Source: Minisyncoccota bacterium
Lineage (GTDB): Bacteria > Patescibacteriota > Minisyncoccia > Moranbacterales > GCA-2747515
Length of the DNA stretch: 8,226 nucleotides
Direction: 5' to 3'
NCBI GenBank assembly: GCA_938034715.1
Contig: CALHMM010000079.1
Location: 1 to 8,226 of the forward strand
Shown: positions 5,484-8,226 of the stretch, one piece after another
Layout of the letters: each line of letters begins with the position of its first letter
Position numbering within the stretch: position 1 is the stretch's first letter
Notes under the pieces: generated by a model
The model's database searches: none
Told to the model about the DNA's origin: nothing
What the model saw: only the letters and a program-made list of their open reading frames with translations
Made by a program: the position numbers and the translations under genes

Positions 5484-6725
5484 ATGAAATCCTTCTATAT
5501 CAAGACTTTTGGTTGTCAACAAAATGTAGCTGATAGTGAACGTATGGCTTCATACTATGAAGGAAGGGGCTACACACACATCACGGATGAAGATACGGGA
5601 GAAAAAGCTGATCTCATTGTTATAAACTCCTGCATGATAAGAGAAAAGGCAGAAGAACGAGTATATGGCTACATTCGAAATCTGCGAAAAAGAAAATCTC
5701 CACAGCAGCAACACATTATACTCACGGGATGTATTACCGGGGCTGCAGCTAGAGAACCCAGTGGTAAGCTGCGTAAAAAATTGGCAAAACGCATACCTGA
5801 CGTTGAGCTTGTACCGCTCGAAGAAGTAGGCTTTGAACATCCCCCTAAACGAACGCAATCAGACAAAAAACATGCATGGGTTGTGATATCAAATGGGTGT
5901 AATAATTATTGCACATTTTGCATAGTCCCATTCTCACGCGGCAAAGAAATATCACGTCCATTTTCAGACATTCTCTCTGAAGTAGAAAAGCTCGTAGCAG
6001 ATGGTTATACTTCAGTCACATTACTAGGACAAAACGTAAACTCATACGGTGCAGATCTAGTCCTCGCTCAAAAGAAGGAACAACAAGAACACTATAAACT
6101 CCCAAACGGACAAGAAGTAGAGCCTGTATTTGTAAAACACCTAGGAAGACATCGCATCCCAACTCTGTTTCCATATCTTTTAGATGCTGTAGCTAAAACA
6201 AAAGGCTTAACTACAGTAACTTTTACTAGCGCAAATCCATGGGATTATAGCGACCAACTCATTCATGTCATCGCAAACAATACCAATATTGATAGGTTAC
6301 TACATCTCCCAGTACAATCCGGAAGCGACAAGGTGCTAAAAGCGATGAACAGGTGGTACACAGCGTCAGAGTATCTAGAACTCTTGGAAAGAATTCGCAA
6401 GCAAGTGCCAAAAGTAACCTTTGCAACTGATATCATCGTAGGATTTCCAGGGGAAACCAAAGGAGACTTTCAGCAAACGATCGATCTCTGTCAAAAAGCA
6501 GGCTTCATCAAAGCCTTTATATCTCAGTACTCACCACGACCAGGAACGACCGCCACTGGCAAGATGGAAGATAACGTCGCCAAAGAGGAAAAAAAGAGAA
6601 GATGGGAAGTCCTTAATGAGCTAGTGAACATACCGAATAAGGGACTATCATATGGAAAAGATTGGATGACAACCTCGAAGAGAAAGAGGGTTAGCAAGAC
6701 TAAAGAGAAAAACAAAAACAACTAG
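5484..6725 (+). CDS. miaB: tRNA-2-methylthio-N6-isopentenyladenosine synthase MiaB, no visible TRAM domain
   Basis: MiaB is a radical-SAM enzyme that adds a methylthio group to i6A37 of tRNAs reading UNN codons. The N-terminal methylthiotransferase domain has its three cluster cysteines: C11 (TFGCQQN), C50 (INSCMIREKA) and C83 (LTGCITG). The radical-SAM CX3CX2C is C139, C143 and C146 (GCNNYCTFC), followed by IVPFSRGKE. LLGQNVNSYG, LHLPVQSGSD, DIIVGFPGET and SQYSPRPGT are all typical MiaB motifs. Two oddities stand out: about 38 extra residues after LLGQNVNSYG (190-227, including KHLGRHRIPTLFP), and a C-terminus of 413 residues that, after KKRRWEVLNELVN, turns into a Lys-rich tail where a TRAM RNA-binding domain is expected. 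I see no TRAM in the other two frames. N-terminal motifs favour MiaB over MtaB or RimO. It lies 27 bases after dnaJ with no promoter seen between. Confidence 0.93.
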   Translation: MKSFYIKTFGCQQNVADSERMASYYEGRGYTHITDEDTGEKADLIVINSCMIREKAEERVYGYIRNLRKRKSPQQQHIILTGCITGAAAREPSGKLRKKLAKRIPDVELVPLEEVGFEHPPKRTQSDKKHAWVVISNGCNNYCTFCIVPFSRGKEISRPFSDILSEVEKLVADGYTSVTLLGQNVNSYGADLVLAQKKEQQEHYKLPNGQEVEPVFVKHLGRHRIPTLFPYLLDAVAKTKGLTTVTFTSANPWDYSDQLIHVIANNTNIDRLLHLPVQSGSDKVLKAMNRWYTASEYLELLERIRKQVPKVTFATDIIVGFPGETKGDFQQTIDLCQKAGFIKAFISQYSPRPGTTATGKMEDNVAKEEKKRRWEVLNELVNIPNKGLSYGKDWMTTSKRKRVSKTKEKNKNN

Positions 6726-6748
6726 TACTATGCAACAGCTCATATTTA

Positions 6749-6757
6749 TGTCATAAT
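6749..6757 (+). promoter_or_regulatory. Extended -10 promoter of the 6780 gene
   Basis: TGTCATAAT combines a TGn extension with CATAAT (5/6). The -35 region is poor (TATGCA at 6729-6734, 3/6). A start near 6764 would leave only about 16 bases before the ATG, with no Shine-Dalgarno sequence. Confidence 0.55.
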
Positions 6758-6779
6758 ATAAACACACTAAAATAAATAT

Positions 6780-7457
6780 ATGCAACAAAAGATAAAAAGT
6801 CTCAACCCTGCAATGATCGTCTTTTTAGTTGCAGCATCTGTTGAAGCCTACCTAGCAATACCAGTCCTTGGCGGCCTAACAGTCTTCTCAAGTTTTGGAA
6901 CGCTACTTATTGGCACACTCATTCTTCATATCGTGGCTTATAAATTTGCCCAAGACGAGGGGATGAGCAACGTAGCGCCGATTACTGGAATTGTCACGAG
7001 CATTCTGGCTTGGATTCCATTTCTTGGATGGACCTTACACCTTATTACATTCTTGGCATATCTTTTTTATATACTCAAAGGAAAATACGGTTTACTACGT
7101 GATACACCGCAAAATGGAGTACAAAGCTCCAACAGCACTCCACCCAAAAACAACCAGAACCCAATTTCATCAAATAGCATCCAACCCATCATTCACGAAA
7201 ATCAAGAGGACGACCTCACAAAAATTGAAGGGATAGGCCCTAAGATTCAAGAAATACTCAAGTCTCACAGCATTAAGTCATACGCTAAACTTGCAGCCTC
7301 AAATCCGGTAGACATCAAAGCAATACTTGAATCAGACAAGCTAGGATCCCATGATCCTACAACGTGGCCAGAGCAGGCAATTCTCGCAAGAGACGGGAAA
7401 TGGAAAGAACTAAAGTTATGGCAAGATATCCTCGATGGCGGAAAGGAGCCTTCCTAA
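6780..7457 (+). CDS. Three-helix membrane protein with C-terminal helix-hairpin-helix domain
   Basis: The 225-residue product has an N-terminal membrane part with hydrophobic segments at about 11-33, 37-57 and 65-99. A polar linker rich in Asn, Ser and Pro follows (about 108-143). The C-terminal soluble domain opens with DDLTKIEGIGPKIQEIL (HhH_5-like; GIGPK at 151-155). It then has SIKSYAKLA and HDPTTWPEQAILARDGKW followed by a helix ending LDGGK, a conserved module I know from many bacterial HhH proteins, some of them membrane-anchored. HhH modules of this kind usually bind DNA without sequence specificity or mediate protein contacts; the ligand here is unknown. If the first segment enters from the cytoplasm, three passes would place the C-terminus outside, so topology needs testing; KGKYG after segment three argues for an inside end. 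The gene has its own weak promoter and a terminator 36 bases after its stop. Confidence 0.87.
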   Translation: MQQKIKSLNPAMIVFLVAASVEAYLAIPVLGGLTVFSSFGTLLIGTLILHIVAYKFAQDEGMSNVAPITGIVTSILAWIPFLGWTLHLITFLAYLFYILKGKYGLLRDTPQNGVQSSNSTPPKNNQNPISSNSIQPIIHENQEDDLTKIEGIGPKIQEILKSHSIKSYAKLAASNPVDIKAILESDKLGSHDPTTWPEQAILARDGKWKELKLWQDILDGGKEPS

Positions 7458-7493
7458 ACGACACGACAACCAAAGCCAGTCTAGGCAAATAAG

Positions 7494-7520
7494 AAACCTC
7501 CAAAAAGGTTTTTTATTTTT
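7494..7520 (+). terminator. Intrinsic terminator after the 6780 gene
   Basis: AAACCT (7494-7499) pairs with AGGTTT (7506-7511) around a 6-base loop, followed by TTTATTTTTG. The stem is short but the T-tract is strong and the hairpin is well placed after the stop codon. Confidence 0.8.
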
Positions 7521-7639
7521 GTTGCAATAAGCTCTGTTGGCATACACCACTCACATTTATTAGTAAATGACTTGATAACAGTCAATATTACCAATTCTAT
7601 CGATAAGCACAAATCACAGTAATAATATATAAATTATAC

Positions 7640-7668
7640 TAGACAAACATACCAAAACGTGCTATGAT
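7640..7668 (+). promoter_or_regulatory. Promoter of the 7698 gene
   Basis: TAGACA (7640-7645, 5/6) and TATGAT (7663-7668, 5/6) are exactly 17 bases apart, and the -10 box has a TGC extension (7660-7662). A+T-rich sequence lies directly upstream. The start would be near 7675, about 23 bases before the TTG. Confidence 0.75.
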
Positions 7669-7697
7669 GTTAATAACTTCATATCAGGTCGAAGAAA

Positions 7698-7979
7698 TTG
7701 AAAACACTAAAAAAGATATATATTGGCAAGAGAAGTGGCGACAATGTTGTCATCGTGCAGTATAGCGAAGGAAAAAAGCAAAATTGTGAATCAACTTGGT
7801 TTATAAATACCAACACAAAGAGACTACGGCATCGTAGTGGAAGTAGCTCGACAGATTTGTTTGATGCAGCTCGTGCATATGTTTTTCCTAGAAAAGCAAG
7901 CACAAGTCTCAAGTACCTAGCGACTAATAAGAGTGCGGTCGCAAATCAGCAACGACATGAACAAATGGGTGTTTGTTAG
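7698..7979 (+). CDS. Small basic protein of unknown function (TTG start)
   Basis: I do not recognise this 93-residue protein. An in-frame TAA at 7674-7676 and no ATG or GTG before the coding stretch make TTG 7698 the first usable start; the purine-rich GGTCGAAGAAA before it may serve as a ribosome binding site. The product is rich in Lys, Arg and Ser. It starts with a likely beta stretch (KIYIGKRSGDNVVIVQYSEGK), then has TWFINTNTKRLRHRSGSS, a helical DLFDAARAYVF, and ends in a single Cys. There is no membrane segment or known motif. A well-formed promoter stands before it and a terminator-like hairpin 36 bases after its stop, which argues for a real transcription unit. The alternative is that the transcript is a non-coding RNA and the reading frame is incidental. 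Confidence 0.6.
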   Translation: MKTLKKIYIGKRSGDNVVIVQYSEGKKQNCESTWFINTNTKRLRHRSGSSSTDLFDAARAYVFPRKASTSLKYLATNKSAVANQQRHEQMGVC

Positions 7980-8015
7980 ATGCCAAATAACTACACCATA
8001 AAAAGAATCTTTTTG

Positions 8016-8050
8016 AAGGCCGTCTGTATAAATTACAACGGCCTTTCCAT
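8016..8050 (+). terminator. Terminator-like hairpin after the 7698 gene
   Basis: AAGGCCGT (8016-8023) pairs perfectly with ACGGCCTT (8038-8045) around a 14-base loop. The tract after it is T-rich but interrupted by C and A (TTTCCATTTCTTTCC). The stem is strong; the long loop and broken T-run lower confidence. Confidence 0.65.
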
Positions 8051-8074
8051 TTCTTTCCATTTTCTTAATCAATA

Positions 8075-8083
8075 TGCCATAAT
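8075..8083 (+). promoter_or_regulatory. Extended -10 promoter of the partial gene at 8090
   Basis: TGCCATAAT joins a TGC extension to CATAAT (5/6). TTTCCA (8054-8059, 4/6, 18-base spacer) is a weak -35. The expected start, about 7 bases after the box, falls on the A of the ATG at 8090, so the mRNA would be leaderless. Confidence 0.55.
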
Positions 8084-8089
8084 ACCTAC

Positions 8090-8226
8090 ATGTCAATCCA
8101 CACACCACTCGCAGATCGAGGGGTCAGCATGTCCGAGGCAGTACGTCTCGCCATTGAAAGTCACATTGAAAGTCGACGGTCTGACCCAGACTTTCAAGGT
8201 CGGCTAGAGGCTTCGATGGCGAGACA
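8090..8226 (+). CDS. 5' part of an unknown gene, possibly a small antitoxin-like regulator
   Basis: The frame from ATG 8090 is open to the window end (45 codons plus two bases) and is cut there. The product begins MSIHTPLADRGVSMSEAVRL and continues AIESHIESRRSDPDFQGRL. It is polar and predicted helical, with SEAVRLAIESHIE like the helix of small ribbon-helix-helix or antitoxin-type proteins; this is a resemblance from memory, not an assignment. A second ATG at 8129 (MSEAVRL) is an alternative start. The sequence is clearly richer in G+C than the genes to its left, which may point to recent acquisition. An overlapping frame from 7980 runs through the hairpin at 8016-8045 and is less convincing. 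Confidence 0.55.
   Translation, partial: MSIHTPLADRGVSMSEAVRLAIESHIESRRSDPDFQGRLEASMAR
8152..8174 (+). repeat. Short tandem repeat within the 8090 gene
   Basis: CATTGAAAGTC occurs exactly at 8152-8162 and 8164-8174 (12-base period), encoding the similar residues AIES and HIES. The inverted copy GACTTTCAA (8189-8197) can pair with 8166-8174 around a 14-base loop. Confidence 0.75.

Larger units (their letters stand above)
7458..7697. other. Intergenic region between the 6780 and 7698 genes
   Basis: I see no coding potential in these 240 bases; the one ATG examined (7567) reads ATG-ACT-TGA. The region holds the terminator at 7494-7520, an imperfect dyad (GTAA-n-TGACT-n7-AGTCA-nnn-TTAC, 7563-7591), a strongly A+T-rich run (about 7618-7638) that could act as an UP element, and the promoter at 7640-7668. 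Confidence 0.7.

Noticed and set aside
7679..7912. A minus-strand frame encoding a hydrophobic 77-residue protein.
   Set aside because: Promoter and terminator signals flank the plus strand here, and the hydrophobicity comes from the complement of Lys-rich codons.
7980..8207. A 75-codon frame starting directly after the stop of the 7698 gene.
   Set aside because: It reads through the strong hairpin at 8016-8045, has unconvincing composition, and overlaps the better frame at 8090 that has its own promoter.
1..8226. None of the nine complete genes ends in TGA (seven TAA, two TAG), which could hint at UGA recoded to glycine as in Gracilibacteria and Absconditabacteria.
   Set aside because: The recognisable proteins are full length with no in-frame TGA and use GGN for their many glycines (for example in DnaJ). 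The standard code explains everything; the bias fits A+T-rich sequence.

Overview
The window looks like a chromosome segment from a small-genome bacterium, most probably a member of the Candidate Phyla Radiation (Patescibacteria); a Saccharibacteria-like lineage is my best but unproven guess. The reasons are the A+T-rich sequence with compact intergenic gaps, almost no Shine-Dalgarno sequences, very short inferred 5' leaders behind extended -10 promoters, a MutY without the NUDIX domain, a MiaB with an inserted segment and no visible TRAM domain, and membrane proteins of unknown function. The standard code fits: every recognisable protein is uninterrupted and ends at TAA or TAG. All genes lie on the + strand.

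Layout. (1) 1-1106: the ribosomal stalk operon rplJ-rplL (L10, L7/L12), preceded by a structured leader ending in an attenuator-like hairpin and closed by a strong intrinsic terminator. (2) 1105-3026: a consensus-like promoter that starts inside that terminator's T-run drives mutY (adenine glycosylase) and then ispH (last step of the MEP isoprenoid pathway). (3) 3093-4254: an unrecognised multi-pass membrane protein with a large probable extracytoplasmic domain. (4) 4272-6725: a CIRCE-like HrcA operator over a good promoter, then dnaJ and, 27 bases on, miaB (tRNA methylthiotransferase). (5) 6749-7520: a three-helix membrane protein with a cytoplasmic helix-hairpin-helix domain, followed by a terminator. 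(6) 7521-8050: a short orphan gene starting with TTG, with its own promoter and terminator. (7) 8075-8226: the 5' part of an apparently leaderless gene, richer in G+C and cut by the window edge.

Most of this is housekeeping: translation (L10, L12, MiaB), DNA repair (MutY), isoprenoid supply (IspH) and protein folding (DnaJ). Three of the enzymes (MutY, IspH, MiaB) need [4Fe-4S] clusters, but no cluster-assembly gene is present. The points most worth following are regulatory (the L10 leader switch, CIRCE over dnaJ-miaB, and the uniform TGn-extended -10 promoters with little or no leader) and four poorly known proteins at 3163, 6780, 7698 and 8090. I found no CRISPR array, tRNA, rRNA, insertion sequence or obvious defence system.
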